Below, piece after piece: positions 26,806 through 35,802 of a stretch of DNA of 64,000 nucleotides. The notes under the pieces were generated by a model. That model made no database searches. It worked only from the letters and a program-made list of their open reading frames with translations, and was not told the DNA's origin. The DNA comes from an uncultured Muribaculaceae bacterium. GTDB lineage: Bacteria > Bacteroidota > Bacteroidia > Bacteroidales > Muribaculaceae. The stretch is taken from contig CAJUJB010000009.1 of the NCBI GenBank assembly GCA_910586595.1, positions 1-64,000 of the forward strand, in the 5' to 3' direction. The position numbers were made by a program, and so were the translations under genes. Within the stretch, counting starts at the first letter, position 1, and each line of letters begins with the position of its first letter.

Positions 26806-27501
26806 TTATTTTGAAGGGTTACATGGATAAGGCATGTTTTCAATGGGCCCGTCGTAGACCAGACGGCCACCATCCATCACCAGCGCCCGTGTGCACAGAG
26901 TCCTGACGAGATCCATGTCGTGACTGGCAATCAGCAGCGTATGGCGCAGAGGTGACACTATATCGATAAACTGACTGCGCGCCGAATAATCAAGGCCTGT
27001 GGTCGGTTCGTCGAATACAAGTATATCAGGAGACATCGACAGCACTGTAGCTATGGATACCATTTTTTTCTGACCTCCGGAGAGCTGGAAGGGTGCCCTC
27101 TTGCGCAGGTCGGTGCAACCGGTCATGGCAAGCGCCTCGTCAACACGGCGATCAATTTCATCATCGGAGAGGCCCATATTTTTAGGGCCGAAAGCCACAT
27201 CCGCTTCAACCGTAGGCATAAACAACTGGTCATCGGATTCCTGGAAGACCATACCGACAGAGCGCCGGCAGGCGTCGACGTCGGCAGGTGTAAGCTTCAT
27301 ATTGCGGAAATACACAGCCCCGTCTGTAGCGAACAGGAGGCCTGCGGCGTGAAGTAAAAGAGTTGACTTACCCGACCCGTTCAGCCCAACAAGAGCCACC
27401 CGCTCGCCTTTACGGATATCAAAATCTATGTCCGTAAGCGCGCGGTAACCTCCGGGATAAGTATAACCGGCATGATCAAAACGAAGAACTGAGTCTTTCA
27501 T
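26806..27501 (-). CDS. ECF nickel/cobalt transporter ATPase (NikO/CbiO)
   Basis: 231 residues, an ABC ATPase of the energy-coupling-factor type. Walker A is GLNGSGKST, the signature is LSGGQKK, Walker B is ILVFDEP, and the switch His is in LLIASHDMDL. The start ATG at 27501 overlaps the stop of the Q subunit gene (ATGA). It would power metal uptake by the M/N and Q subunits encoded immediately upstream. The location behind urease genes argues for Ni2+ as the main substrate. Confidence 0.9.
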   Translation of the reverse strand: MKDSVLRFDHAGYTYPGGYRALTDIDFDIRKGERVALVGLNGSGKSTLLLHAAGLLFATDGAVYFRNMKLTPADVDACRRSVGMVFQESDDQLFMPTVEADVAFGPKNMGLSDDEIDRRVDEALAMTGCTDLRKRAPFQLSGGQKKMVSIATVLSMSPDILVFDEPTTGLDYSARSQFIDIVSPLRHTLLIASHDMDLVRTLCTRALVMDGGRLVYDGPIENMPYPCNPSK

Positions 27502-28316
27502 ATCGACATCGGTGTTAAGAGTTTGAGCAGCCATGACGAAAAATCGACATAGCGGAGGAGAGCGAAAACAATCAACCATACGGTGCAGTATACCGTATCG
27601 GGAGTGCTCCAGCGGGCATTTCTACTCCACGTCAGCGAGCCATTGAATCCCCGCGCAAGCATAGCGCGGTGTATCCGCTCGGCCCTGGCAAATGTGCGTA
27701 GCATAAGCTGCCCTACAAAAGATCCCCACATGCGCGGGCCATACGACTGTTTGCCATAAGCTCGCGCCTGCCGGGCCCGATGCATCGAAAGGGCTTCCTG
27801 AAGCAATACCTCCAGGTAACGGTAGACCATCAGAAGCTGTGTCACCAGAAGCCGTGGTACCTTGAGCAGCAACAAACCCTCGCACATGCGGTTAAAGCCT
27901 GCCACGTAGATCAGCAGCAACACAGCCTGAACTGACAGAAGGCCTCGTATGATTATAGACAGAAACGAAATCCAGCCACAGCTGATGGCTATATTTCCAG
28001 CCATAAAGGCTGTCTCATGGTCGAATATCGGGTTGAATATACCGATAACGACGAGGAGCGGCAGAACGTATAGTGATTTGATAAACAAACGCTCATAGGC
28101 GATATGAGCCAAGGGCGCTGAAATAATAGGATATACTGCAAACCAGATGAGCATGCCAAGGCTTATTACGGGCACGCTGAGCATGGCCAGCAGATAAATG
28201 GCCGTCACGACAAGCAACGCACGCGGATCGATCGCTCCGATATGGGAGTCGGGTTCCGACGCCATCTGGCGCGCGTTGAGCGTAAATATTGCTTGTTCGA
28301 GACGACTTGTTTTCAT
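27498..28316 (-). CDS. ECF transporter transmembrane subunit (NikQ/CbiQ, EcfT)
   Basis: 272 residues with about five to six membrane helices. It carries the EcfT coupling helices with the Ala-Arg-Ala/Gly motifs seen as RARQARAYG and ERIHRAMLARGFNG; these contact the ATPase. It joins the metal-binding M subunit to the ATP-hydrolysing O subunit. Start overlaps the M gene stop (ATGA) and its own stop overlaps the O gene start, so the three subunits are translationally coupled. Confidence 0.9.
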   Translation of the reverse strand: MKTSRLEQAIFTLNARQMASEPDSHIGAIDPRALLVVTAIYLLAMLSVPVISLGMLIWFAVYPIISAPLAHIAYERLFIKSLYVLPLLVVIGIFNPIFDHETAFMAGNIAISCGWISFLSIIIRGLLSVQAVLLLIYVAGFNRMCEGLLLLKVPRLLVTQLLMVYRYLEVLLQEALSMHRARQARAYGKQSYGPRMWGSFVGQLMLRTFARAERIHRAMLARGFNGSLTWSRNARWSTPDTVYCTVWLIVFALLRYVDFSSWLLKLLTPMSI

Positions 28317-29275
28317 TTTTTCGTACGGCTTGGAACCTCAGCCCTCCGGAGACTGTGGAACAACAATGTTGATATAGCCCATAGCATGGTCATGACCAAC
28401 ACGGCTCCTATCACTCCAGCAAATGTGGAGTTATATTCCGGCATTACAGCTGTAGGAAGTGCTTTAGAGGTAAATTCAGTGAGCCCGGCTACCTTACTGA
28501 TCGACCATTCGAGGCCGTCTGGGTTAGCAGAGGCGAGCCAGGTGAAGGCCGATGCAAGCACCAGAGTTCCGGCTCCGAATATAACGAGCAGACGGCGGAA
28601 TCTGCGGCGGTTACCGCGGTCATAGGCCCCCCGGGCATTGGCTGTAAGTGTCTCGGGCCGATATTTGGCAACGAAACACAGCACGGCTCCTGTAGCCACA
28701 CCTTCCACAGCCCCTATCGCAAGATGGATGGGAAGCATAAATGAAAGGAATACAGAGGTCGGCAAGGCTGTGATGCCCGAAAGCTCAGTTTCTGCCGTAA
28801 CGCCAAGCGCACCAATTTCAAGGCCGACAACGGAGGCAAGCAAGGCTCCGACAAAAATTCGGCCAGCCCCGGCATTCGCACCAGCAATAGGTTTATATAT
28901 GAGTGGATATGCAATGAGGCATGAGGTGGCTGCCATATTCAATATATTGCAGCCCAATGCAAGCAAACCACCGTCGGCAAACACAAGACACTGGATTATG
29001 AGCACCGAGCATAAGGTGAGGAAGGCAGCCCAAGGCCCAAGGACAGCCGCCAGGAGCACACCGCCTATCACATGCCCGCTCGAACCAGTGCCAGGAATAG
29101 AGAAATTAATCATCTGGGCGGCAAAAACAAAGGCACCCATCACCCCCATGAGGGGAATGATATTCTCTCGTCGTATAGTTTTGACTTTGTGGGCCGCCAC
29201 TCCAATCAGAGCTGCGGCTGCCACACCGGCTCCCGCCGCTACGGCCGGGGATACCAGAGCATCTGCCATGTGCAT
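28313..29275 (-). CDS. Nickel/cobalt ECF substrate-binding subunit, M-N fusion (NikMN/CbiMN-like)
   Basis: 320 residues. The N-terminus MHMADALVSP has the invariant His2 that coordinates the metal after processing of Met1. Helices with AAQMINFSIPGTGSSGHVIGG and NILNMAA follow, as in CbiM/NikM. The last about 90 residues add two helices flanking a periplasmic loop with NPDGLEWSI, which is the CbiN/NikN signature, so M and N are fused. With the Q and O subunits it would import Ni2+ (or Co2+). It begins 2 bp after the urea transporter gene. Nickel rather than cobalt is inferred from the urease context. Confidence 0.9.
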   Translation of the reverse strand: MHMADALVSPAVAAGAGVAAAALIGVAAHKVKTIRRENIIPLMGVMGAFVFAAQMINFSIPGTGSSGHVIGGVLLAAVLGPWAAFLTLCSVLIIQCLVFADGGLLALGCNILNMAATSCLIAYPLIYKPIAGANAGAGRIFVGALLASVVGLEIGALGVTAETELSGITALPTSVFLSFMLPIHLAIGAVEGVATGAVLCFVAKYRPETLTANARGAYDRGNRRRFRRLLVIFGAGTLVLASAFTWLASANPDGLEWSISKVAGLTEFTSKALPTAVMPEYNSTFAGVIGAVLVMTMLWAISTLLFHSLRRAEVPSRTKK

Positions 29276-29277
29276 GA

Positions 29278-30219
29278 TCAGGAAACTTGTTTATTTAGTT
29301 TATACTGGGGGAGCATGAAGAGCCATGTGGCCACACAGAAGGGGCCAGTCAAGGTCGTAAGGCCATAAGGTGTGACAATGGCATCCATGCCTGCTTGAAT
29401 AAATACTGTTGCCACGACAGCGGCAATGGTCCACAGGGCTGTCCGCAGACATGGCTTGTAGAACGTACAGCCTACGGCGATGCCGGTCAGTACGGGGCTG
29501 AACCCGAAGAGACCTTGCGAGATGTCGGCTGGATCAGCCTTGAACATAATGGCTATGCCGAGTGCGATTGCAGATGCGGCCGCAGCCCAGAAGGCTGCCC
29601 ATCGGCTGCATACGGCAAGCGCCACGAGGAAGAAAATTCCCGTTATCCACGAGTTGATAAGGAACACTTGAGAAATGCCCTTTAACCAGTAGATGACCAG
29701 TGAGCCAAACGAAGTGTCGAGCGACCATGTGAACGGATCGGCCAACTCGGGAGTGGAAAGAGCCACAGCGTCGAGGCCATGCATAGTGCGTGCTGCGAAA
29801 AGGAAGAGCCATGTCATGAACACGAAGGGGAAGGTATAGGAATTAACCTTCCACGGGGCCATTACATTATTAAAGCCCTGACGCACCCATGTGGTGACCA
29901 TGGCGCAGAAGATCAGAGCAATCCACATCAGCCAAGTATTTGCGAGGAAGGTGGGGAAGGCACAGCCTACCAGGGCTCCGTTGAAGCCCCACAATCCGGC
30001 ACGTCCATCGCCACTCTTAGGAGTCACAAGGTAGCCTGCAAGTGTCGATGCCGCAGTACCGACAGCCGCCCCCCATGCAACCTGAGGGAGATGACACTCA
30101 TAGGAGCCCCAGAAGATGCCCGCCAGGAATAGCAAGCCTGTCCACGGGCTCTGCTGAAACATTACCTGACCGATGCCGTTGAAAAACGTGCTTACAGTCG
30201 TAGTCAGTTTATTATTCAT
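29278..30219 (-). CDS. Urea transporter (UT family)
   Basis: 313 residues, the normal size of bacterial UT channels. The sequence is an internally duplicated membrane protein. Family segments include LFLAGIFWGSY near the N-terminus, GFNGALVGCAFP in the first half, LFGFSPVLTGIAVGCTF in the second, and a C-terminal TLTGPFCVATWLFML. The two halves form a selective pore for urea. It sits between ureD and the nickel transporter genes in one operon, supplying the urease substrate from outside. Confidence 0.92.
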   Translation of the reverse strand: MNNKLTTTVSTFFNGIGQVMFQQSPWTGLLFLAGIFWGSYECHLPQVAWGAAVGTAASTLAGYLVTPKSGDGRAGLWGFNGALVGCAFPTFLANTWLMWIALIFCAMVTTWVRQGFNNVMAPWKVNSYTFPFVFMTWLFLFAARTMHGLDAVALSTPELADPFTWSLDTSFGSLVIYWLKGISQVFLINSWITGIFFLVALAVCSRWAAFWAAAASAIALGIAIMFKADPADISQGLFGFSPVLTGIAVGCTFYKPCLRTALWTIAAVVATVFIQAGMDAIVTPYGLTTLTGPFCVATWLFMLPQYKLNKQVS

Positions 30220-30251
30220 TTTATCATTGATTTGACTTTGTTAGACTTGAC

Positions 30252-31208
30252 TCATCGCCATGGAAATTCTTCTGGCAGGGGGCAACCTTTGACCTGGCTG
30301 CGCACACGCGAGCAGAATTCCCTCACAATTTTCTTGACTGGGCCAGGCTCCGGGCCGAGCACTTTGAAAAGAAGGCCAGCGTTATTAGGCAGGTGGGTAA
30401 TGCCGGCTGCGATATGTTCCTGCTCGTTTATGAAGGCTGCAGTGGCATCGTAGATTGGAGCTATGTTGGCCTCCGGAGTCATTACGAGCACATTAGCGAA
30501 TACATCATAGCCGTGCATCACTCCGATGTCACGTATGGGTGAACGGGAAGGGTCAATCACAAATTTCTCGCGGAAAAGCTGATTGCCATCAGGCCGCTCA
30601 CCATGCGTGCACACAGAGAGGATATCGAACGCGAAAAGTTCGCCATCGCCGAAATACTTGCGGCCGCCCATGAAAATCTCGGAATAAAACACCGTAGCCG
30701 AGGGATCGACGGTCATGCGCGTGTCGCTTATAAAACGGGTGTGTGCGCACGGGATAATCGGCTCCGGCAGGTATTCAAGATAAGCATCCTTTCCAAGCAC
30801 AATCGTCTGCTCCAGGCCTGAATAGTTGTCTTGCATACGGGCAAGCTTGGTTGCGGCTCCGGTCGACACAAAGGCCATAGCGCCGTCTTTGACAGTGATT
30901 ATCTGCCGGTAACGGTCGCCATCGACGTTAGGGCCACCAGACGACAATATATATACACAAGGCATGCCGGGCAGCTCTTCATCAAAGTAGAGCTCCTGCT
31001 GCACGATAAGCGGGGCTCGCCTGTCGAGCTCCCTGAGTATACTTTTACCCGACGCATCAAGCTCGAAGCCAAGATTGAGGTATCCCTGCTTGCCCGGCGC
31101 GCCAACATACATGGCGCGGGGTTTGGTCAGGTACGGCTTCATCTCGCTTGCAGAGTCAAAGTCGACGAGCTGCTTATCGGTATATTCGAGTTTTTCGTTC
31201 TTAATCAT
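30252..31208 (-). CDS. ureD: Urease accessory protein UreD (UreH)
   Basis: 318 residues from the ATG at 31208 (the frame is open further upstream but that part overlaps ureG). UreD features are the GFELDASGKSILRELDRRAPLIVQQELYF-like N-terminal strand region, the LSSGGPNVDGDRY loop, and YLPEPIIPCAHTRF in the middle. It is the scaffold that, with UreF and UreG, docks on apo-urease and conducts nickel to the active site. As commonly seen in Bacteroidetes it is placed after ureG. The last residues end close to the urea transporter gene (32 bp gap). Confidence 0.9.
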   Translation of the reverse strand: MIKNEKLEYTDKQLVDFDSASEMKPYLTKPRAMYVGAPGKQGYLNLGFELDASGKSILRELDRRAPLIVQQELYFDEELPGMPCVYILSSGGPNVDGDRYRQIITVKDGAMAFVSTGAATKLARMQDNYSGLEQTIVLGKDAYLEYLPEPIIPCAHTRFISDTRMTVDPSATVFYSEIFMGGRKYFGDGELFAFDILSVCTHGERPDGNQLFREKFVIDPSRSPIRDIGVMHGYDVFANVLVMTPEANIAPIYDATAAFINEQEHIAAGITHLPNNAGLLFKVLGPEPGPVKKIVREFCSRVRSQVKGCPLPEEFPWR

Positions 31209-31233
31209 AGCGGACGCATTTAAGCCGCGAGGC

Positions 31234-31851
31234 TTATTTCTTATCAAAAAGGGCCATCTTGAATATAAGGTCGACGAGATCGTCGATACCCTCGCCCGAC
31301 ATAGCGTTGGTGAACACAAACGGTTTGCCCGGGCGCATGATCTTGCTGTCATGATCCATCACTTCAAGTGAAGCATGGACATAAGGGGCGAGGTCGGTCT
31401 TGTTGATTACCAGAATATCGCTCTGCGAGATGCCTGGGCCATCCTTGCGGGGAATCTTATCGCCGGCAGCCACATCAATAACATAAATAAAGAAGTCGAC
31501 AAGGGCCGGGGAGAATGTCAAGGTAAGATTATCGCCGCCAGACTCGATCAGCACAATATCGGCATCGGGGAACTTGGCTTCCATCTCCTCAACGGCGGCA
31601 ATGTTCATCGAAGGGTCTTCACGCACGGCAGTGTGAGGACACGCGCCAGTCTCCACTCCAATAATCATATCTTCGAGCAGGACGCCCTTGAGGGTCTTAC
31701 GCACATGCTTGGCATCTTCGGTGGTAACGATGTCATTGGTGATGATCAGCACCTTCATGCCGCGGTCAAGCAGGCGCGGAGTGATGGCTTCAATTATTGC
31801 TGTTTTACCGGAGCCCACGGGGCCACCGATTCCTATTCTACAGGTACTCAT
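31234..31851 (-). CDS. ureG: Urease accessory GTPase UreG
   Basis: 205 residues, the usual length. The P-loop is GPVGSGKT at residues 10-17. The metal-binding Cys-Pro-His is seen in TGACPHTAVRED, the switch ESGGDNL follows, and NKTDLAP gives guanine specificity. It delivers nickel to apo-urease in a GTP-dependent complex with UreF and UreD. It lies 42 bp after ureF and 25 bp before ureD. Confidence 0.95.
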   Translation of the reverse strand: MSTCRIGIGGPVGSGKTAIIEAITPRLLDRGMKVLIITNDIVTTEDAKHVRKTLKGVLLEDMIIGVETGACPHTAVREDPSMNIAAVEEMEAKFPDADIVLIESGGDNLTLTFSPALVDFFIYVIDVAAGDKIPRKDGPGISQSDILVINKTDLAPYVHASLEVMDHDSKIMRPGKPFVFTNAMSGEGIDDLVDLIFKMALFDKK

Positions 31852-31893
31852 TATATCGTATTTTTCTATTTTAATTTAGTGATGAATAAATAA

Positions 31894-32580
31894 TCAGTTC
31901 ATGAACATGCGCATGTTGCCTTTCTCATGAAGCGAGGCGAAGATGTCCATCTCAGGCACAAACGAGTTCATGTCGGCGAAAGTCATCTCCCTGGCCACTG
32001 CATAGTACTGCGGCACCTCGGCGCTAAGTGTCTGAAGAATCAGCTGGGTATCATAGTGAGATACCCTCACACATCTCAGAGCGGCCCCGAGCACCATATT
32101 TATAACGCCATACTGATGCGAAGCGTATAGATCTTCCTCAGAAAGTCGGCCGTGCGCGAATGCAAGACCCTGCGCGATGGGATATGAGCCAGGAGTCGTA
32201 CCGGCTTTTATCGCTTCAAGCCATCCGGCGATCAACTTATCGTCCGGGAAAAGACGCACGGCGAGCTCTGCGAGTTTCTTACCCATGCGCTGAAGCATCA
32301 TACGGGCCTCGTCGTTCATCTTGAAGAGCATAAGTTCGCGGTCTATCTCCATCACGGCCTCAAGGTCGCCTTTGCGGGCTGCCCGGTAGGCGAGCAATGC
32401 GGCCACACCGTCGGAGTAGGCTGCCTGAAGGGCTACTGAGCGCGTATACTGCTCCAGAGTTTCGGCATCATGCACAATCCCCATGTGCGAAGCCGTCTCC
32501 AAGCCATTTGAGAAGGAGAAGGTGCCGACGGGGAAGGTCGAGTCGGTCATCTGAAGCAGATGCATTATCTTGGTAAGCAT
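31894..32580 (-). CDS. ureF: Urease accessory protein UreF
   Basis: 228 residues from the ATG at 32580, 17 bp after ureE; a longer open frame exists but would overlap ureE. The UreF hallmark DSTFPVGTFSFSNGLE is at the N-terminus, followed by an all-helical body. It bridges UreD and UreG in the nickel-loading complex and gates the GTPase. The C-terminal tail ends MRMFMN and is short. Confidence 0.92.
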   Translation of the reverse strand: MLTKIMHLLQMTDSTFPVGTFSFSNGLETASHMGIVHDAETLEQYTRSVALQAAYSDGVAALLAYRAARKGDLEAVMEIDRELMLFKMNDEARMMLQRMGKKLAELAVRLFPDDKLIAGWLEAIKAGTTPGSYPIAQGLAFAHGRLSEEDLYASHQYGVINMVLGAALRCVRVSHYDTQLILQTLSAEVPQYYAVAREMTFADMNSFVPEMDIFASLHEKGNMRMFMN

Positions 32581-32597
32581 GGGCAGACTGTATTTTA

Positions 32598-33248
32598 TCA
32601 GTGAGTATGAGTGTGGTCGCAGTGGCAATGGCCGTCATGGTCGTGATGATGATCATGATGGTGGTCGTGATCATGGTCGTGACCATCGCAATGGCAGTGC
32701 TCGTGCGAATGGCTCTCATGCGAAGCTCCGCCGAAGAGACGGCGCACTTCATGAGGAGCCAGGTAGGGAATGATGTCGGTTCCGGGCTGGAAGCTATAAG
32801 TAATACCCTCGATATTATGTGTCTCCATAACACTGAGCATCACTTTTTTGTCGACAGTGAGCGGCACATATACCTTGGTGCCTTTCACAACTGCGGGCCA
32901 ATGCTGATTACCGATGGCATGCCCAAGCTCGACCGAGATACGGATAATATCTTCAGGTGAGCGGCCTTCCAGACCATCCATGTCTATGACGAGCACATTG
33001 CTCAGATCGAGGCGCAGCACAGCTGCGGTGCCATTTGCCGGATCATAGGCGATAATATCGCCATCGGCAACGCGGCTACCCCTCTTCAATGCGATGGGAT
33101 ATTCATTACCATGATCGCCCTTTACAAGGAAACGGCTCTTCTGTGCGGTCCACTGATCAAGATATAGAGTTTCGATATGGGCAGATGCGAGTTTCTCCTT
33201 CCACTCGGGAGAGTGGGCATTGCCTAAAATTTCGGTGATTACTTCCAT
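32598..33248 (-). CDS. ureE: Urease nickel metallochaperone UreE with His-rich tail
   Basis: 216 residues. The N-terminal domain starts MEVITEILGN and the central domain holds the conserved nickel ligand in LGHAIGNQHWPAV. The last about 41 residues are almost entirely His, Asp and Cys, with 20 His and 4 Cys. Such tails store or deliver several Ni2+ ions, as in Klebsiella UreE. Here the Cys-His pairs (CHC twice) add soft-metal sites not typical of the simplest tails. It is the first gene after the 223-bp gap behind ureC. Confidence 0.93.
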   Translation of the reverse strand: MEVITEILGNAHSPEWKEKLASAHIETLYLDQWTAQKSRFLVKGDHGNEYPIALKRGSRVADGDIIAYDPANGTAAVLRLDLSNVLVIDMDGLEGRSPEDIIRISVELGHAIGNQHWPAVVKGTKVYVPLTVDKKVMLSVMETHNIEGITYSFQPGTDIIPYLAPHEVRRLFGGASHESHSHEHCHCDGHDHDHDHHHDHHHDHDGHCHCDHTHTH

Positions 33249-33471
33249 AATATGACGGAATAAGTAGTAGTTTACGTAGATGAATGTTATATGATATTAA
33301 CAAGTTTAACACACAAATGTTTATTCACTGCCAGCATGACATTGAGAATAAAGACATTGTAGTCTTATCGCCCCATTAATTTATCAGCTTCATTCTTATA
33401 CAGAAATGTCCGCGGTAGCCGACACCGGTTGCCGCGGACAAATAAGGTATGATTACTATGCTGCTATAGAA
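33249..33471 (-). other. ureC-ureE intercistronic region
   Basis: The 223-bp gap divides structural (ureABC) from accessory (ureEFGD) genes. It contains a strong hairpin at 33408-33439 close to ureC and then about 150 bp of AT-rich sequence upstream of ureE. I did not find an exact -7 element for an internal promoter; a TTTG with near-match upstream bases lies around 33317-33320. Confidence 0.5.
33408..33439 (-). terminator. Hairpin after ureC (attenuator or processing site)
   Basis: Arms of 14 nt around a 4-nt loop, beginning with eight perfect G/C-rich pairs (GTCCGCGG with CCGCGGAC); in the minus-strand RNA two inner positions are mismatched. It lies 32 bp after the ureC stop. The RNA continues with AUUUCUG, a poor U-tract, so it may be a leaky terminator or a 3'-end stabiliser for ureABC mRNA. 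Confidence 0.6.
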
Positions 33472-35190
33472 TTAGCTGAACCAGTAAAGCTGGGCCAGAG
33501 GCAGTTCTTTGGCAGGAGGTACGGTGGCAAGCACGCCGTCGACGTAGACATTGAATGTCTCAGGATCCACCTCGATGTGAGGCAGGGCTGTGTTACGTAC
33601 CATATCGGCCTTCGACAGCTGACGCACACCATGCACGGGATAGAACAGATTGTCTGTACCGACTGTATCGACAAATCCGTTGTCGATTGAAGCACGCGAC
33701 ACGAAACGTGCACAGCTGCGGGGCATAGCCTTGCCGTAAGCACCGAACATCGGGCGCATGATCTTTGGCTGAGGTGTAGGCAGCGAAGCATTCGGGTCGC
33801 CCATGTTTGCCCAGTTGATCAGACCGCCCTTGATCACCAGTTTAGGTTTGGTGCCGAAGAAGGCGGGCTCCCAGAGCACAAGGTCGGCCATCTTGCCAAC
33901 AGCTATAGAGCCCAGGAGATCTGAGATACCGTATGTGATGGCAGGGTTAAGAGTAATCTGGGCAAGGTAACGGAGCACACGGAAATTATCGTTGCTGTCG
34001 CTGTCTTCGGGCAGTTTACCACGAACCTGCTTCATATAGGAAGCCATCTGGAATGTACGCATGAACGACTCACCTACGCGGCCCATGGCCTGCGAGTCAG
34101 ACGAAACCATTGAGATGATGCCGAGGTCGTGGAAAATATTCTCGGCAGCCTGAGTCTCGGGGCGTACACGGCTCTCAGCAAAAGCCACATCCGACGGGAT
34201 GAGAGGATTAAGGTTGTGGCAGACCATGATCATATCGAAGAGCTCTGCCTGCGAGTTAATGCCGAAGGGCAATGTGGGGTTAGTCGACGAAGGAAGTACG
34301 TTGGCCATCGACGCAACTTTCAGAAGGTCGGGAGCGTGGCCGCCACCGGCGCCCTCTGTATGGTAGGTGTGGATCGTACGGCCGTCAATCGCAGCGATCG
34401 AGTCCTCTACATATCCGCCCTCGTTGAGCGTATCTGTGTGGATTGCAACCTGCACGTCGAAGCGGTCGGCCACGCCCATACAAGCGCGGATGGCTGCTGG
34501 AGTCGAACCCCAGTCTTCATGAATCTTGAAGCCACAGGCTCCGGAGATAATCTGTTCCTCGAGAGTTTCGTTGACCGAACTATTGCCTTTGGCGAGGAAG
34601 CCCATATTGATAGGCAGACCTTCCGAAGCTTCGAGCATTCTCTTGAGGTTCCAGGGGCCGGCGGTGATGGTGGTGCCGTTCGTGCCGTCTGTCGGGCCGA
34701 TGCCACCACCAATAAGAGTGGTTATACCGTTGCTAAGACAGTCGTACGCCTGCTGAGGAGATACAAAGTGAACGTGACCGTCAATACCGGCAGCAGTCAA
34801 TATAAGATGCTCGCCCGATATGGCGTCGGTCGAAGGGCCGGTGCACAGAGTCGGAGTTACGCCTTCCATGATATTGGGGTTACCGGCTTTGCCGATACCT
34901 GCGATTTTGCCGTCTTTCACGCCGACATCAGCCTTGATTACGCCTAAGATAGGGTCAAGTATGGTTACGTTGGTGATGACAAGGTCGAGCGACCCTGCTT
35001 TGGATGTGATTGTGTTGGCGGTGCCCATACCGTCGCGGATAGTCTTTCCGCCACCGTATACCACTTCGTCGCCATAGACGCGGAGGTCTTTTTCAATCTC
35101 AACATACAGGTCAGTGTTGCCGAGGCGGATTTTATCGCCTACGGTGGGGCCGAAGAGATTGTTATATTCTTGTCTGGATATTGTTGCCAT
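33472..35190 (-). CDS. ureC: Urease alpha subunit UreC
   Basis: 572 residues, the usual length. Active-site elements are all seen: nickel ligands H139/H141 in GHVHF, carbamylated lysine K222 in GFKIHEDWG, further ligands H251 and H277, and the mobile flap Cys324-His325 in MVCHNL. The SSDSQAMGRVGE segment near residue 366 carries the last metal-binding Asp. It hydrolyses urea to ammonia and carbamate in the cytoplasm, as (alpha-beta-gamma) trimers with UreB and UreA. No catalytic residue appears to be missing, so an active enzyme is expected. Confidence 0.97.
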   Translation of the reverse strand: MATISRQEYNNLFGPTVGDKIRLGNTDLYVEIEKDLRVYGDEVVYGGGKTIRDGMGTANTITSKAGSLDLVITNVTILDPILGVIKADVGVKDGKIAGIGKAGNPNIMEGVTPTLCTGPSTDAISGEHLILTAAGIDGHVHFVSPQQAYDCLSNGITTLIGGGIGPTDGTNGTTITAGPWNLKRMLEASEGLPINMGFLAKGNSSVNETLEEQIISGACGFKIHEDWGSTPAAIRACMGVADRFDVQVAIHTDTLNEGGYVEDSIAAIDGRTIHTYHTEGAGGGHAPDLLKVASMANVLPSSTNPTLPFGINSQAELFDMIMVCHNLNPLIPSDVAFAESRVRPETQAAENIFHDLGIISMVSSDSQAMGRVGESFMRTFQMASYMKQVRGKLPEDSDSNDNFRVLRYLAQITLNPAITYGISDLLGSIAVGKMADLVLWEPAFFGTKPKLVIKGGLINWANMGDPNASLPTPQPKIMRPMFGAYGKAMPRSCARFVSRASIDNGFVDTVGTDNLFYPVHGVRQLSKADMVRNTALPHIEVDPETFNVYVDGVLATVPPAKELPLAQLYWFS

Positions 35191-35210
35191 AATCAGTAGT
35201 AGGTTGAAGC

Positions 35211-35771
35211 TTATTTTTTCTCAGGAGATGTAAATTCCGCGTCGGCTTCTTCCTCTGAGATATTCTTGAAGCCATATTCCTGCATGCGACGGAATGCACG
35301 CACTTTACGGGGATAATAAGTAGGAGTATCCTCAAGACCTGCGTAGCCGTCGGTGAGGTCGTTGAAGCCGATCACACGCTGCTTGCCTGCATAGGTCACA
35401 AGCTCAACTTCTTTCTCTTCACCCGGTTCGAAACGTACGGCAGTCGTAGCGGGGATATTAAGATGGTAACCGAAGGCGGCCTGACGGTCGAATTCCATAT
35501 AGCGGTTCACCTCAAAGAAGTGGAAGTGCGAGCCAATCTGGATAGGACGGTCGCCGGTATTGCGTACTTTAAGGGTAATGGTGCGTCGGTCGGCATTATA
35601 TACAATGTCGTCCTGGGCGAGAATCACACCGCCGACCGGCACCGGAGTTGCAGGAGTGAATCCCGGTGTATTAGGATATGCGATGGCTGGCTTTCCAGGG
35701 AAAATTCCCTGAGGGGTGGTATAGGTTTCCTGCTGGGGAGTTCCTGTACCGGATGTATTGTTTGTGCCCAT
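35211..35771 (-). CDS. ureB: Urease beta subunit UreB, extended
   Basis: 186 residues against roughly 100-125 for common bacterial UreB. The family core is clear from about residue 47 (PVGGVILAQDDIVYNADRR) through IQIGSHFHFFEVN to GFNDLTDGYAG. The extra sequence is a Thr/Pro/Gly-rich N-terminal leader of about 45 residues and an acidic C-terminal tail. The leader has no signal-peptide character. UreB packs against UreC in the urease trimer. It starts 31 bp after ureA and precedes ureC by 20 bp. Confidence 0.93.
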   Translation of the reverse strand: MGTNNTSGTGTPQQETYTTPQGIFPGKPAIAYPNTPGFTPATPVPVGGVILAQDDIVYNADRRTITLKVRNTGDRPIQIGSHFHFFEVNRYMEFDRQAAFGYHLNIPATTAVRFEPGEEKEVELVTYAGKQRVIGFNDLTDGYAGLEDTPTYYPRKVRAFRRMQEYGFKNISEEEADAEFTSPEKK

Positions 35772-35802
35772 TATGAATCAAGGTTTTTAATTATACATGC
35801 GG

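Noticed and set aside
32601..32960. A 119-codon plus-strand open frame rich in Met and Val, opposite ureE
   Set aside because: It is the exact complement of the His/Asp repeat tail of UreE; CAT/GAC codons read as ATG/GTC on the other strand. The composition is an artefact.
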